DNA of 64,000 nucleotides, taken from contig NZ_CP013655.1 in the NCBI RefSeq assembly GCF_001465345.1, positions 1,848,673-1,912,672 of the forward strand. Direction: 5' to 3'. This DNA comes from Enterococcus rotai. GTDB taxonomy: Bacteria > Bacillota > Bacilli > Lactobacillales > Enterococcaceae. This document shows positions 26,810 through 40,270 of this stretch, in pieces; the first letter of the stretch is position 1; each line of letters begins with the position of its first letter. Position numbers and translations under genes: made by a program. Below the pieces are notes generated by a model. The model was given only the letters and a program-made list of their open reading frames with translations. It made no database searches and had not been told where the DNA came from.

Positions 26810-28174
26810 ATGTCTTACCGCATCGAAAAAGACTCTATGGGAGAAATTCAAGTACCAGAAACAGCATTTTGGGGTGCTCAAACCGAACGTAGTCGCCAAA
26901 ATTTCAATATAGGGATCGAAAAAATGCCCATTGCGCTAATCAAGGCATTAGCTTTAGTCAAAAAGAATGCCGCTAAAGCAAATGAAGCAACGGGGAAATT
27001 GGAAACAGCGATCAGCAAGGCGATCCAAACAGCAGCTGATAGAATCATGAAAGGAGAGGTGAACGAACAGTTTCCATTATCTTTATGGCAAACAGGCAGT
27101 GGTACCCAAACGAATATGAATGTGAATGAAGTGATTGCTCATTTAGCTGCAGAAAAGGGTGTAACGGTTCATCCCAATGACCATGTTAATATGTCGCAAA
27201 GTTCCAATGACGTTTTTCCAACTGCAATCCATATAGCAGCAGTGCAAATGATTGAAGAGCAGCTGTTTCCTGTCATGAAGAAGATGATCCAGACTTTACA
27301 TCAGCTTGAATCGGAAAATGAAAAAATCGTAAAAATCGGCCGAACTCATTTACAAGATGCAACACCTGTAACTTTTGCACAAGAAATCAGTGGCTGGCGT
27401 TCAGGTCTGGAGCATAATGTTCAAATGTTGGAATTATCCTTACACGAGTTGAAACAATTGGCGATTGGTGGTACGGCAGTAGGAACGGGGCTGAATGCTT
27501 CGAAGGAATATGTCGAGGTATTTTTTAACCAATTGAATGAAGAAACTAAGATTGGATTTTCAGAAGATGCAAATAAATTTCACGGATTAGCCTGCAAAGA
27601 TGCAGCTGTTTTTACATCGGGTGCTTTAAAAGCCTTAGCGTCAAATGCGATGAAAATGGCAAATGATATTCGCTGGATGGCAAGTGGTCCTCGTAGTGGT
27701 TTAGGGGAAATCACGATTCCTGCTAATGAACCTGGGAGCTCCATTATGCCTGGTAAAATCAACCCAACTCAATGTGAGGCGTTAACAATGATCGCTGTTC
27801 AAGTGATGGGCAATGACACGACCATTGGCATTAGCGCTTCACAAGGAAACTTTGAATTGAATGTTTATATGCCCGTAATCGCTTATAATTTACTTCAAAG
27901 TATTGAGTTATTGACTGATGGCTTGCGTTCATTTAATCAACATTGTTTAGTTGGAATCAAAGCGAATCAAGAAAAAATGAGTCAGTATGTCGAACAATCA
28001 TTGATGCTGGTAACGGCGTTAAATCCTTATATTGGATATGATAATGGAGCAAAAATCGCTAAAAAAGCATTTGAAGAAAATACCACATTAAAGCAAGCAG
28101 CACTGGCTTTGGGATTAGTGACAGAAGCGGACTATGATGCTTGGGTCAAACCAGAGCAAATGCTAGGAAAATAA
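26810..28174 (+). CDS. fumC: class II fumarate hydratase
   Basis: 454-aa cytosolic enzyme interconverting fumarate and L-malate. The superfamily signature [13 protein letters not shown] is present. Other conserved blocks are [30 protein letters not shown] and [12 protein letters not shown]. Length is standard for FumC. The malic enzyme gene follows after 31 bases, so together they would turn fumarate into pyruvate, CO2 and reduced cofactor. Shine-Dalgarno AAAGGGAGG. Confidence 0.95.
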   Translation: MSYRIEKDSMGEIQVPETAFWGAQTERSRQNFNIGIEKMPIALIKALALVKKNAAKANEATGKLETAISKAIQTAADRIMKGEVNEQFPLSLWQTGSGTQTNMNVNEVIAHLAAEKGVTVHPNDHVNMSQSSNDVFPTAIHIAAVQMIEEQLFPVMKKMIQTLHQLESENEKIVKIGRTHLQDATPVTFAQEISGWRSGLEHNVQMLELSLHELKQLAIGGTAVGTGLNASKEYVEVFFNQLNEETKIGFSEDANKFHGLACKDAAVFTSGALKALASNAMKMANDIRWMASGPRSGLGEITIPANEPGSSIMPGKINPTQCEALTMIAVQVMGNDTTIGISASQGNFELNVYMPVIAYNLLQSIELLTDGLRSFNQHCLVGIKANQEKMSQYVEQSLMLVTALNPYIGYDNGAKIAKKAFEENTTLKQAALALGLVTEADYDAWVKPEQMLGK

Positions 28175-28205
28175 ACAGTGGTTCATTTGGAAAGGACGAG
28201 AAAAA

Positions 28206-29384
28206 ATGACAGATATTTATGAAAAAGCCTTAAAAGCACATGCACAATGGCGCGGAAAAATCGATGTTCATTCAAAGGTTGAAGTAAAAACAAAAGAGGA
28301 TCTATCATTGGCTTACACGCCAGGAGTTGCAGAACCGTGTAGAAAAATTCATGACAATCCAAATTCTGTTTATGATTATACTTGGAAAGGCAATACCGTG
28401 GCAGTCGTAACAGATGGCACAGCCGTATTAGGATTAGGCGATATTGGTCCTAAAGCAGCGTTACCTGTTATGGAAGGAAAAGCGTTGCTATTTAAGGAAT
28501 TTGCTGGGATCGATGCAATCCCCATTTGTTTAGACACAAAAGATCCAAAAGAGATCATCAGCATCATCAAAGCGATGGCCCCAACCTTTGGCGGAATCAA
28601 CTTAGAAGATATTTCTGCGCCACGTTGTGTTGAGATCGAGCGTACCTTAATTGAAGAATTGGATATCCCAGTGTTTCATGATGATCAGCATGGCACCGCA
28701 ATCGTTACAATAGCAGCATTGATCAATGCGTTAAAAATCGTAAATAAAAAAGTAGATGAGATCAACGTAGTTGTGTCAGGAACTGGAGCTGCCGGCAGTG
28801 CCATTATAAAAATGCTCCATCATTTTGGTGTAAAGAATATCATTGCCTTTAATATCGATGGTGCATTATCGAAAACAATGAAAAGACCAATGGATTTTCT
28901 AGAAAAAGAAATCGTAGAAATTACGAACGGGGAAAATTTCCAAGGAACTTTAGGAGAAGCAATGGTAGGGGCAGATGTATTTATCGGAGTATCTGCACCT
29001 AAACTAGTAACTAAAGAAATGGTGGCATCCATGAATACTGGTGCAATCGTATTTCCAATGGCGAATCCAGAATCCGAAATTGATTACCAAGATGCAATCG
29101 ATGCAGGCGCAGCAGTTGTTGGAACAGGGCGTTCTGATCATCCTAATCAAATCAATAATGTCTTAGCTTTTCCAGGGTTGTTCAAAGGCGCATTTGTCGC
29201 AGGTGCAACGAAAATTACGGAAAATATGAAATTAGCTGCTGCAAAAGCTATCGCAGAAATCATCCCGGAATCAGAGTTGACGAGTGAATATATTATTCCC
29301 TCACCATTTAATCAAGACTTGGTTGACGTCATCATTCGAGAAGTGGCTGAAACAGCTGTTCAAGACGGTTTTGTTCGAGCATAA
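28206..29384 (+). CDS. malic enzyme (NAD(P)-dependent malate dehydrogenase, decarboxylating)
   Basis: 392-aa short-form bacterial malic enzyme, converting L-malate to pyruvate and CO2. N-terminal catalytic residues are in LAYTPGVAEPC and GKALLFKEFAGIDA; metal ligands in FHDDQHGTAIV; the Rossmann motif is VSGTGAAGSAI. The phosphotransacetylase-like extension of long MaeB forms is absent. NAD versus NADP use is not clear. Cotranscribed with fumC. Confidence 0.92.
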   Translation: MTDIYEKALKAHAQWRGKIDVHSKVEVKTKEDLSLAYTPGVAEPCRKIHDNPNSVYDYTWKGNTVAVVTDGTAVLGLGDIGPKAALPVMEGKALLFKEFAGIDAIPICLDTKDPKEIISIIKAMAPTFGGINLEDISAPRCVEIERTLIEELDIPVFHDDQHGTAIVTIAALINALKIVNKKVDEINVVVSGTGAAGSAIIKMLHHFGVKNIIAFNIDGALSKTMKRPMDFLEKEIVEITNGENFQGTLGEAMVGADVFIGVSAPKLVTKEMVASMNTGAIVFPMANPESEIDYQDAIDAGAAVVGTGRSDHPNQINNVLAFPGLFKGAFVAGATKITENMKLAAAKAIAEIIPESELTSEYIIPSPFNQDLVDVIIREVAETAVQDGFVRA

Positions 29385-29399
29385 GTACAAAAGAAACGC

Positions 29400-29448
29400 A
29401 AAGCTTCTGCTAGAGTTTCAACAATAAGCTAGCAGAAGCTTTTTTATC
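29400..29448 (+). terminator. terminator of fumC-malic enzyme operon
   Basis: AAGCTTCTGCTAG / CTAGCAGAAGCTT stem followed by TTTT. Confidence 0.85.
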
Positions 29449-29472
29449 TAGATAAAATACAAGGATTTCTAG

Positions 29473-31554
<2,082 letters not shown>

Positions 31555-31582
31555 TTGACGTGCAAAAATCATTAAACCAAAA

Positions 31583-31638
31583 AGAACCAGAGTGTTTGTC
31601 TAATAAAAAAATTAGACAGACGTTCTGGTTTTTTTTTA
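31583..31638 (+). terminator. terminator after metG
   Basis: Long stem AACCAGAGTGTTTGTCTAAT / ATTAGACAGACGTTCTGGTT followed by eight T residues. Confidence 0.9.
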
Positions 31639-31750
31639 TAAATCGAATATTTTGGAAAATATCGCTAAAATTTATATCAAAAGGATATATTTTATTGTAT
31701 CATTATGATAGAACCAAAAAAATTGAGTTACTAAACAAGGAGAATGTTTG

Positions 31751-32983
31751 ATGAAGATGAAGAAGTACATGTTGGGGATTATAACAGGAGTTGCGATCTT
31801 TTTATTAGCAGCCTGTGGATCGGATCCAAGAAAAGAATTTACTAATGCGTTTCTTAATTCTAAGGGAGACGAGTATAACGCAGCTAGTTTTGAAATGAAG
31901 ATCAAAGATTTAGAGTATGATGGTGATGAAGGCGGCGCATATGTCAAAATGTTCGCTAGCCAATTAAAAGATATGAGTATCGACGGAAAATATGCGATCG
32001 ATGACAAAACAGAAGCAATGGAAATGGAAATCACAGCGAATCTATTTGGCGAAAAATTACCATTCCAATTTGTTGGAGAGAAAGACAAGTATTTCATGTC
32101 GACAAGTTTTGTTTCAGGAATGCTGGATATAGCCAATTCATTTAATTACCCAATAGAACTAAGTAAAAGCGATTTGAATAAATTAAAAGGAAAATACATT
32201 GATATTGCTGAAGCAGGCGATACATTGACTTCCGGTGAATTAGATAAAAAAGCCAATCCATTGAAGAACAAAACCTTTACAAACGCTGAGGATTCTAAAA
32301 TGGGTCGCGAAATGAAGAAGCTGATCGAAAGCTTTGATAAGAAAACATTTACACAAGACAAAGATGTTGTCACACACACGTTTACCAAAAAAGAAATCAT
32401 TAAAATGCTAGAAAAAATCGATGAAGTTGCCAAAGAAGATAAAGACTACAAAAAATCTGGCGATGCGAAAGAAATGAAAGACGCGATCAAATCTTTAAAA
32501 AATGATCTAGATAAAATGGATATTAAGATCAGCATCAATCAAAAAACAAAAGCACTTGATATGGAAATGGCATTAGCTGCAACAGATGAAGACGATGCTA
32601 AAATGAGCATTGTGATGACAATGGCTGTTACACCACAAAAAAATAGTGGAAAGATCAAAATGCCAAGTAAAAAAGAGATTATCAGTCAAGATGAATTAGA
32701 AGCTATTTTGTCTAATATTACTGGAGCAGCAACAGATAATTCTGATCTAGATTTAGAAGATGACTCAATTGATTATAGTGATTTAAAAGATGATCCTGAA
32801 ATTCAAAAATTGATGTATGAGCAATTAGATGCAATGATCAAACAAATCGAAGCTAACCCAAGTGCCGTAACAGAAGAAAATGCGAAAGAAGCACGTGAAG
32901 GCGCTAAAGAGATTTTCAATGAAGAGCAAATGAAAAAATTAAACGACGCCTTGGATAAAGCATTAAAAGGTGGAGCGATTTAA
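31751..32983 (+). CDS. lipoprotein of unknown function
   Basis: 410-aa secreted lipoprotein. The signal peptide MKMKKYMLGIITGVAIFLLAACG has a lipobox LAAC (lipidated Cys about residue 21). The mature part is very acidic and lysine-rich, with a helical region around residues 180-265 and an Asp-rich linker (DLDLEDDSIDYSDLKDD). I do not recognise a named family. ATG at 31751 follows AAGGAGA. It is monocistronic with its own terminator. Confidence 0.8.
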   Translation: MKMKKYMLGIITGVAIFLLAACGSDPRKEFTNAFLNSKGDEYNAASFEMKIKDLEYDGDEGGAYVKMFASQLKDMSIDGKYAIDDKTEAMEMEITANLFGEKLPFQFVGEKDKYFMSTSFVSGMLDIANSFNYPIELSKSDLNKLKGKYIDIAEAGDTLTSGELDKKANPLKNKTFTNAEDSKMGREMKKLIESFDKKTFTQDKDVVTHTFTKKEIIKMLEKIDEVAKEDKDYKKSGDAKEMKDAIKSLKNDLDKMDIKISINQKTKALDMEMALAATDEDDAKMSIVMTMAVTPQKNSGKIKMPSKKEIISQDELEAILSNITGAATDNSDLDLEDDSIDYSDLKDDPEIQKLMYEQLDAMIKQIEANPSAVTEENAKEAREGAKEIFNEEQMKKLNDALDKALKGGAI

Positions 32984-32998
32984 AAAAAGAATAAAAAC

Positions 32999-33053
32999 GA
33001 TGTTTTCTGCAGTTAAGTCCAGACTGGCTAGCGCAGAGAGCATCTTTTTTTGT
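32999..33053 (+). terminator. terminator after lipoprotein
   Basis: GATGTTTTCTGC pairs with GCAGAGAGCATC and is followed by TTTTTTT. Confidence 0.7.
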
Positions 33054-33118
33054 ATATTCAGATGCAATTGATTGGACTATAATAGGTAGTAAGAATCTAT
33101 CGGGTAAAGGAGAAAAAC

Positions 33119-33478
33119 ATGTGTGTATTTTGTGGCGTAACAGATTTTGTTATAGAAAATGATTTAGCTGGTGCTTTTTATGATCGATTTCCTGTTAGTA
33201 AAGGACATTTATTAATCATACCGAAAAAACATAAAATGGACTATTTCGATTTATCTATAGCGGAAAAGGGTGCAATTGACGAATTACTCAAAGTTGCTAA
33301 AAAAATAGTAGAAGAGAGCTATCGACCAGATGGATTCAACATTGGGACAAATTGTGGCATCAATGCAGGTCAAAGTATTATGCACTGCCATATACATTTG
33401 ATTCCTAGATATATTGGTGACATGACAAACCCAAAAGGTGGAGTAAGAGGCGTGATCCCATCAAAACAACAGTATTAA
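33119..33478 (+). CDS. HIT family nucleotide-binding protein
   Basis: 119-aa histidine-triad protein. The catalytic motif is HCHIHLIPR (about residues 90-98). CVFCG at the N-terminus is a partial zinc site, and GHLLIIPKKH a typical strand. HIT proteins hydrolyse or transfer nucleoside monophosphates. Shine-Dalgarno AAAGGAG. The GNAT gene begins 18 bases downstream. Confidence 0.92.
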   Translation: MCVFCGVTDFVIENDLAGAFYDRFPVSKGHLLIIPKKHKMDYFDLSIAEKGAIDELLKVAKKIVEESYRPDGFNIGTNCGINAGQSIMHCHIHLIPRYIGDMTNPKGGVRGVIPSKQQY

Positions 33479-33496
33479 AAATGGAGGGAATGTGGA

Positions 33497-34021
33497 ATGA
33501 TTCTAAGAGAATTGACTTCAACAGATGAACAAAAGTATTTGGCATTTGTCAAAGAATGGACAGAAGCAGGAGCATCTAAAATAACTCCATCATCTGTTTA
33601 TTTAAATGGTCTAACCTTTCAAGAATGGCTAGTGAAACTTGAACAAGATAAACATAGTGAACAGAACGATTTTGTTCCAGCAGAGACACTCTTTCTGGAA
33701 GTAGAAAACAAATTAGTTGGAGCTGTTCAATTAAGATACAAGTTGACCGAGGGACTAGTACAGATTGGCGGCAATATTGGTTTTGGTGTCGTGCCTTCTG
33801 AACGGGGAAAAGGGTATGCCAATGTGCTACTTGCTCAATCGCTAGAAATTTTTCAAAAGCGTGGATTTTCTAAAGTAATGCTTACCTGTGACAAAATAAA
33901 TAAGGGTTCGAAAAAGACAATCCAAAAAAATGGAGGGATATTGTCCGCCGAATATTTGGTTGAAGGAACTATAGTTCAGAGATTTTCGATTGAACTAGCA
34001 GCGACAAAAAATAGCGAGTAA
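33497..34021 (+). CDS. GNAT family N-acetyltransferase
   Basis: 174-aa acetyltransferase. GGNIGFGVVPSERGKGYANVLLAQSLEIF contains motif A with the acetyl-CoA loop (R-G-K-G-Y-A). Acceptor unknown. Probably cotranscribed with the HIT gene. A long terminator follows. Confidence 0.85.
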   Translation: MILRELTSTDEQKYLAFVKEWTEAGASKITPSSVYLNGLTFQEWLVKLEQDKHSEQNDFVPAETLFLEVENKLVGAVQLRYKLTEGLVQIGGNIGFGVVPSERGKGYANVLLAQSLEIFQKRGFSKVMLTCDKINKGSKKTIQKNGGILSAEYLVEGTIVQRFSIELAATKNSE

Positions 34022-34022
34022 A

Positions 34023-34090
34023 GGGGTGAAACAGAAGAAATGCCTGATTAGTTAGAGGAATTAACTGCTTCTGTTTCCACCCCATTTTTA
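34023..34090 (+). terminator. terminator after GNAT gene
   Basis: GGGGTGAAACAGAAG pairs with CTTCTGTTTCCACCCC across a 28-base loop; followed by ATTTTTA. Confidence 0.6.
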
Positions 34091-34207
34091 GAGGAGCGGA
34101 ACGAATTTGGCGAAAATATCGGTTCTTACCCCCACACCTAATAAAATGTTTCCTGCGGCGATTTGTTGACGAAAGTCGGCTAAAATTTCTGTTCTTGTTT
34201 TTTTCAG
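34088..34207 (-). pseudogene. probable remnant of a PEP-hydrolase/TIM-barrel family gene
   Basis: A 39-codon minus-strand frame reads KKTRTEILADFRQQIAAGNI then LLGVGVRTDIFAKFV before a stop. The pattern resembles the N-terminus of phosphoenolpyruvate-hydrolase-like TIM-barrel proteins (EIL..LR..IAAG..I.G.G.GT.I.AK). TAGGAGGAAC precedes a CTG codon at 34207, in Shine-Dalgarno position. The rest of the gene is missing. The ends of the fragment also form an inverted repeat (AGGAGCGGAACGAA with TTCGTTCCTCCT). Confidence 0.4.
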
Positions 34208-34296
34208 GAGTTCGTTCCTCCTAATAGAAGGTTTATTCTAAGAAAGATATGGAGTATTGTCATTTGAAATAGGATTTATGTCATATGAGTGTGGAT

Positions 34297-34341
34297 AAAA
34301 AAACTCCGCTCATAATGTTGAAGGAAAACATGAGCAGAGAA
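34297..34341 (-). terminator. terminator after minus-strand membrane gene
   Basis: On the minus strand CTCTGCTCAT pairs with ATGAGCGGAG and is followed by seven T residues. Confidence 0.75.
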
Positions 34342-34346
34342 AAGTA

Positions 34347-34937
34347 TTAAAATTTTAATTTTTTAGTTGATTTAAGTCTATGGAAACGAGTCGGTAACAA
34401 CATAATCATTATGGCATAAGGAACACTAATGATCGACCAAGTCAGGCTTCGGCTCAAGCTGTTATTTTTGTATAGCCAATGAAGTAAAAAATGTAACCCT
34501 AAGACACTAACGGCAACAAACACCAAAACAGCATAGGTCGGCTCATTCTTTATGACAGCTCTAAGAATACTGCCAATTAGAGGAACCAAATAGAAATAGG
34601 CACTAGTTAAGGAAATCCGCCAACTTTTTGCGACTGTTCCAAGATTTATCAAGAAAAATACAATTGACAATAAGAGTCCAAGCGGTGGGAAAAAGGCGAT
34701 CAAAGCGGAATAGATAGCGCCCCATAAAAGCATTAGAGGACCTTTGACAATTGCCGCTATCACAACGAAAAGTGCGATCAGAAGAAGCTGTTGCGTCATT
34801 GTTCCATAAGCTAATAAACCAAATAGAATCAGTAATACCCAGTGCCAAATCGTATTAACTTGAGGTTTTCGCTCAATCGTTACGTTCTTTCGAATCGTTG
34901 TTTTGAGAAAGTCAGATTCTTCGAATAAATTTTTCAA
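34347..34937 (-). CDS. hypothetical membrane protein
   Basis: 196-aa protein with a basic cytoplasmic N-terminus (about 28 residues) and roughly six membrane helices, ending in a basic tail (RFHRLKSTKKLKF). I do not recognise the family. Start codon preceded by a Shine-Dalgarno-like GGAGGG. It stands alone with its own terminator. Confidence 0.7.
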   Translation of the reverse strand: MKNLFEESDFLKTTIRKNVTIERKPQVNTIWHWVLLILFGLLAYGTMTQQLLLIALFVVIAAIVKGPLMLLWGAIYSALIAFFPPLGLLLSIVFFLINLGTVAKSWRISLTSAYFYLVPLIGSILRAVIKNEPTYAVLVFVAVSVLGLHFLLHWLYKNNSLSRSLTWSIISVPYAIMIMLLPTRFHRLKSTKKLKF

Positions 34938-35046
34938 ACAGCATTCCCTCCTATCAAATTAAAAATCAGACAGGAATTAAGTTTACTGCTGAAAAAGGAT
35001 AAAAGCATCGGACTAAAGTCTGTTTTTTTTGAATGATCTTTAATAG

Positions 35047-37220
35047 CTATTTATCTTTAAGCAATTGAGACAGCTCTCCAACGTAAGGTAAAAATACCTG
35101 TTTCATTCCACGAGAAATCGCTGTATAAAGAATTTTCTTCTCGCGTTCCGTTGTTCCATAGCGTAATGTTGAAGGATCATGAATAATCACATTATCAAAT
35201 TCAAGACCCTTAGCCATATCAATAGAAAGGATTTGAGCCTTAGGAATGTTACTGTTTGTAGTCAATTGTTGTTTTAATTCTTCTGCTTCTATTCCAGTCT
35301 TTGTAATGATTACGGTCGCTTCTTCAGGAGATAAGGAAGCTAAAAGTGCAGTGAGTGTTTCTAAGTAAGCATCTTGATTTTCACAAGGCATAAACATAGG
35401 TTTCTCACCATCTTTTCGGATCGATACGATTTTGAGCTTTTCATGATTTGTTACTAACGTTTGGAAAAGTTGCGTGATTTCCTTGCTTGAACGGTAACTA
35501 TTCAATAATTGATAAGAAGTGACTGAACGGCTAGAAACAGATAATAACTCTTTCAATTCCATAAAACTGATTGATGTATTAAAAATAGCCTGATTTTCAT
35601 CTCCTGCCAAAGTAAAGTTAGCTTGCGGGAATAGTTTCAGCAGTAAAAGAATTTGAGCTTCAGTATAATCTTGGACCTCATCTACCAAAATAAAAGCCAT
35701 TTGTCGATTGGATAAATCTTCAATAAATTTATCTTTGATCAGTAGTAGGCTTACAACTTCGTCTGCAGTATAAGCTGATGCTGTTCTTTTATAAGGGGTA
35801 TTTTGGTACTGTTGATACAACGCTTCAAAGAGTAACCATTGATCAAACCACGCCACATCAGCAATTGCATCAGTAACTTTTCGGTATTTTTTTTGTAACC
35901 GTTGCAATGCAAATTCTGTCAGTTGTTCTTCATCATCTTCGGTAAAAATCATATCAAAATAACGCAATTGTTCCGCTTCAGTCAGATCTTGCATTTGATC
36001 GATCATTTTTTTAGACTTAGATTGTTTAATCAGATAACGATTCCATAAGCTGGATAATTTTTCTTTTGTTGCAGATAATCTGTCTCTGATCGATAAAGTA
36101 TTCGGTGTTTCTTGATATAAATTAAAAATCAGTTCAGCGGAGAAAATTGGTTTACCTTTGAATAAAATCGGTTGGAACAAAGATTGTTGAATCAGCGTTG
36201 GATCATCGAATGACTGAATAAATGCAGCAAATGCTTGAGATTGAATGATTTTCTGCTGAGTATTCACTTGTGCGGCTGTGATCCGATTGAAATAAGCTGC
36301 TTCACTTTCAATTGGCATTTTTTCATGAAAGGTAAATTTAAGAAATTGCAGTAAGGTCAGATTTAAAGGATTCCGTTCACCTAAATTGGGTAATACTTGG
36401 GATATATAATCGATAAAAGTCGAATTCGGCGAAAGTAGTAAAATATCGTCAGCCGTAATTTGTGTCCGATGATTATAAAGTAAATAGGCAATTCGCTGCA
36501 TGATGGCAGATGTCTTTCCACTACCGGCAATACCATTAACTAAAAGTAGTGGATGACGTTCATCACGAATAATCTCATTTTGCTCTTGTTGAATCGTAGT
36601 CGTAATATCTTTCATATATTGAGAAGAGTCCGCTTCCAATGAATGGAGTAAAATATCATCTTGAATCGCTAGACTCGTATCAAAGAAATTGATCAGATGA
36701 TCCTCTTCGATGATTAATTGTCTTTTCAGATTTAAGGTTACAGGAATCTCCGTTTTATTAACTAGATAACTGCTGTCACCTAAAACATTATTATAAAAAA
36801 GAGAAGCGATAGGTGAACGCCAGTCATAGATTCGTGAGTCTCCATCCAAATTGGTAAAATCATTCATGCCAATATAAAACACATCACGATCGTCATCCGC
36901 ATCTAAAAAGGTTACATCGATTTTCCAAAATAGGGAACTTTTAGTAATCGCTCGACTTTTTCAAGTTGCTTAGCTGCAGTCGCATTTTGGATGTTTAATT
37001 GATCGATTTCTCTATTTTTCATCTCCATCATGGCAAATGTTTCCAGATTATCTGAGTAACTATCAAAATTTAATTTAGTATCACCGCCAAATTGCTCCAA
37101 TACAGATTTTCCTGTAGTACTAACTTCGTCAATAGCAGCTTGGTACGTTTCTCTGGCTTGACTTAATTCTGCATAAACTTGTTGCAAATGTTGGGTTTCT
37201 TGTGTGTGATCATTTGACAT
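35047..37220 (-). pseudogene. helD: RNA polymerase recycling helicase HelD, frameshifted
   Basis: UvrD/Rep-like superfamily 1 ATPase that frees stalled RNA polymerase. The first frame (37220-36912) gives an N-terminal coiled coil ending KVPYFGK. The second frame continues with KIDVTFLDADDDRDVFYIG, then Walker A GIAGSGKTSAIMQRIAY, helicase motif II FILVDEVQDY and a C-terminal SIDMAKGLEFDNV motif. The break is one base, at a run of four A (36921-36924 on the plus strand); one extra A would restore one protein of about 730 aa. Both parts look well conserved, so the break is recent, a sequencing error, or a site of -1 slippage on A-AAA. ATG at 37220 follows AGGAGGAAT. Confidence 0.85.
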
Positions 37221-37446
37221 ATTGATTCCTCCTGACATAAATTGCCGTGACCGAATAGTATAAGCTATTTTTTTGGATAATGCGATTATAAGAAGCTGAT
37301 AATTTATCGGAGCTGTCCATTCAGCTTTTGCTTAAAATGTGATAAAGTATAGAAGATAGACAAGCAAATGTCGTAGAATAAAGATGCTGTGCTATTTAGC
37401 TACGCTGACGTATCTACCACGCTTTTGTTTTGAAACATACCAAGAA

Positions 37447-37560
37447 ACAAGCCAAGAAACACAACGAAGAACTGAGTTGATGTTGAATGCTCTTGCGATT
37501 ACTCGTCGCACGAAAAGACTTGGTACAAGGTGAAGCGAAGTGGAACGTTGTTACCATATG
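37447..37560 (+). repeat. composite repeat module shared with 59.0-59.16 kb
   Basis: The stretch from CACAACGAAGAACTGAGTTG through GCGATTACTCGTCGCACGAAA to TTGGTACAAGGTGA is almost identical, in inverted orientation, to 59040-59160. It leads into the GGAACGTTGTTACCATATG module, which directly precedes copy 4. It contains no coding frame. Confidence 0.75.
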
Positions 37561-37682
37561 TTATCTAGCTATGCGGGTTAGCTCCTCGGAAAAAAGATAA
37601 ATTATGAATGAGGCAAAAAGCACCTCAGTCATAATTTCCTATTTTTCTGTCGGAGCTGAACGAGCCTGCTACGCTTTTATTG
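37561..37682 (+). repeat. structured leader repeat, copy 4
   Basis: Central stem ATTATGA-A-TGAGG with CCTCA-G-TCATAAT around CAAAAAGCA, the longest stem of the set. The flanking blocks CGGAAAAAAGATAA, TTTCCTATTTTTC and CGGAGCTGAACGAGCC are conserved. It abuts copy 5 in tandem. Confidence 0.85.
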
Positions 37683-37811
37683 TTATCTAGCTACGCGGGC
37701 TAGCTCTTCGGGAAAAAGATAAAAATAGTTTGTGGTAAAAAGCACCACAATCGATTTTTCCTATTTTCCTGTCAGAGCTGAACGAGCCTACTACGCTTTT
37801 ATATTAAGGAG
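37683..37811 (+). repeat. structured leader repeat, copy 5
   Basis: Nearly identical to copy 3 (central TTGTGGT-AAAAAGC-ACCACAA). It ends TTTTATATTAAGGAG, the same 15 bases as at copy 3, which serves as Shine-Dalgarno for tatD. Confidence 0.85.
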
Positions 37812-37820
37812 TGAATGAAC

Positions 37821-38587
37821 ATGATTTTTGATTCTCATACTCATTTAAACGCAGAACAATTTAATGAAGATATTCCAGAAACAATTGAACATGCAAAAGA
37901 ATTAGGTGTAACCGAAATGGCGGTAGTTGGTTTTGATACACCGACGATTGAAAAGTCTCTAGAACTTAGCCAACACTATAAAGAAATCCAAAGTATCATT
38001 GGTTGGCATCCAACAGAAGCTGGAAGTTATACGCCTGATATCGAGAAAAGGCTACAGCATTTACTAACAACACCAAAAGTAGTAGCACTTGGCGAAATCG
38101 GGTTAGATTATTATTGGATGGAAGATCCTAAAGAAGTTCAAGATCGTGTGTTTCGACGTCAAATTGCGATTGCTAAAGAAATGAATCTACCAATCAGCAT
38201 CCATACACGAGATGCAATGGAAGATACGTATAAAATTTTAAAAGAAGAAGATATTCGGGATATTGGCGGAATCATGCATAGTTTCAGTGGCGATCCTGAA
38301 TGGATGGAAAAATTTCTAGATATGGGGATGCATATTTCTTTAAGTGGTGTTGTGACATTTAAGAAAGCATTAGAGGTTCAAGATGTAGCTAGAGCTGTTT
38401 CTTTGGATCGTTTATTGGTGGAGACAGATGCACCATACTTAGCCCCAGTTCCTTATCGAGGCAAACGCAATGAACCCGGTTATACTCGTTATGTAGTAGA
38501 AAAAATTGCAGAACTAAGAGAAGTTCCTTTTGAAGAAATAGCGAAGCAAACAACAATTAATGCGCATCGCTTATTCAGGTTAGCTGA

Positions 38588-38591
<4 letters not shown>
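37821..38591 (+). CDS. tatD: TatD family metal-dependent DNase
   Basis: 256-aa amidohydrolase-fold nuclease. Metal and active-site motifs: DSHTHLN (N-terminus), [23 protein letters not shown] and ETDAPYLAP. TatD proteins act as 3'-5' exonucleases in DNA/RNA quality control. ATG at 37821 gives 9-nt spacing from GGAG; ATG 37815 is in frame but too close. The next gene overlaps the stop by 4 bases (tatD-rnmV-ksgA, the usual order). Confidence 0.93.
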
Positions 38592-40062
<1,471 letters not shown>

Positions 40063-40067
40063 CTGGA

Positions 40068-40113
40068 AGATAGATTGAGAAAAGAAGTTCTATGCTTTTC
40101 TCAGTCTATTTTT
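40068..40113 (+). terminator. terminator after rsmA
   Basis: ATAGATTGAGAAAAG pairs with CTTTTCTCAGTCTAT and is followed by TTTTT. Confidence 0.8.
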
Positions 40114-40203
40114 CACCCTATGCATAATGTGAAGGGATATACTTGGAATCAGAAAGAAACTCTAATTTATTTTGACTTTATGTAAAATTATTGAATTGGG
40201 TTA

Positions 40204-40252
40204 TTGACTTTTTCAAAATATCAAGCATAATTATATTTAGAAAGCGCTTTCT
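40204..40252 (+). promoter_or_regulatory. promoter with cre site, MFS/amidase operon
   Basis: TTGACT (40204-40209), 18-bp spacer, TAATTA (40228-40233). A perfect palindromic cre AGAAAGCGCTTTCT (40239-40252) starts 6 bp after the -10, so CcpA would be expected to repress. Confidence 0.75.
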
Positions 40253-40270
40253 GTCGCTAGGAGTGAGACT

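Noticed and set aside
31560-31751. 63-codon plus ORF after metG
   Set aside because: It covers the strong metG terminator and an AT-rich promoter region, with no Shine-Dalgarno.
36912-37220. Separate small coiled-coil gene upstream of helD
   Set aside because: Its sequence continues directly into HelD after a one-base shift; it is the HelD N-terminus.
37447-37811. CRISPR array suggested by repeated units
   Set aside because: Units are about 120 bp, tandem without unique spacers, and no cas genes are present.
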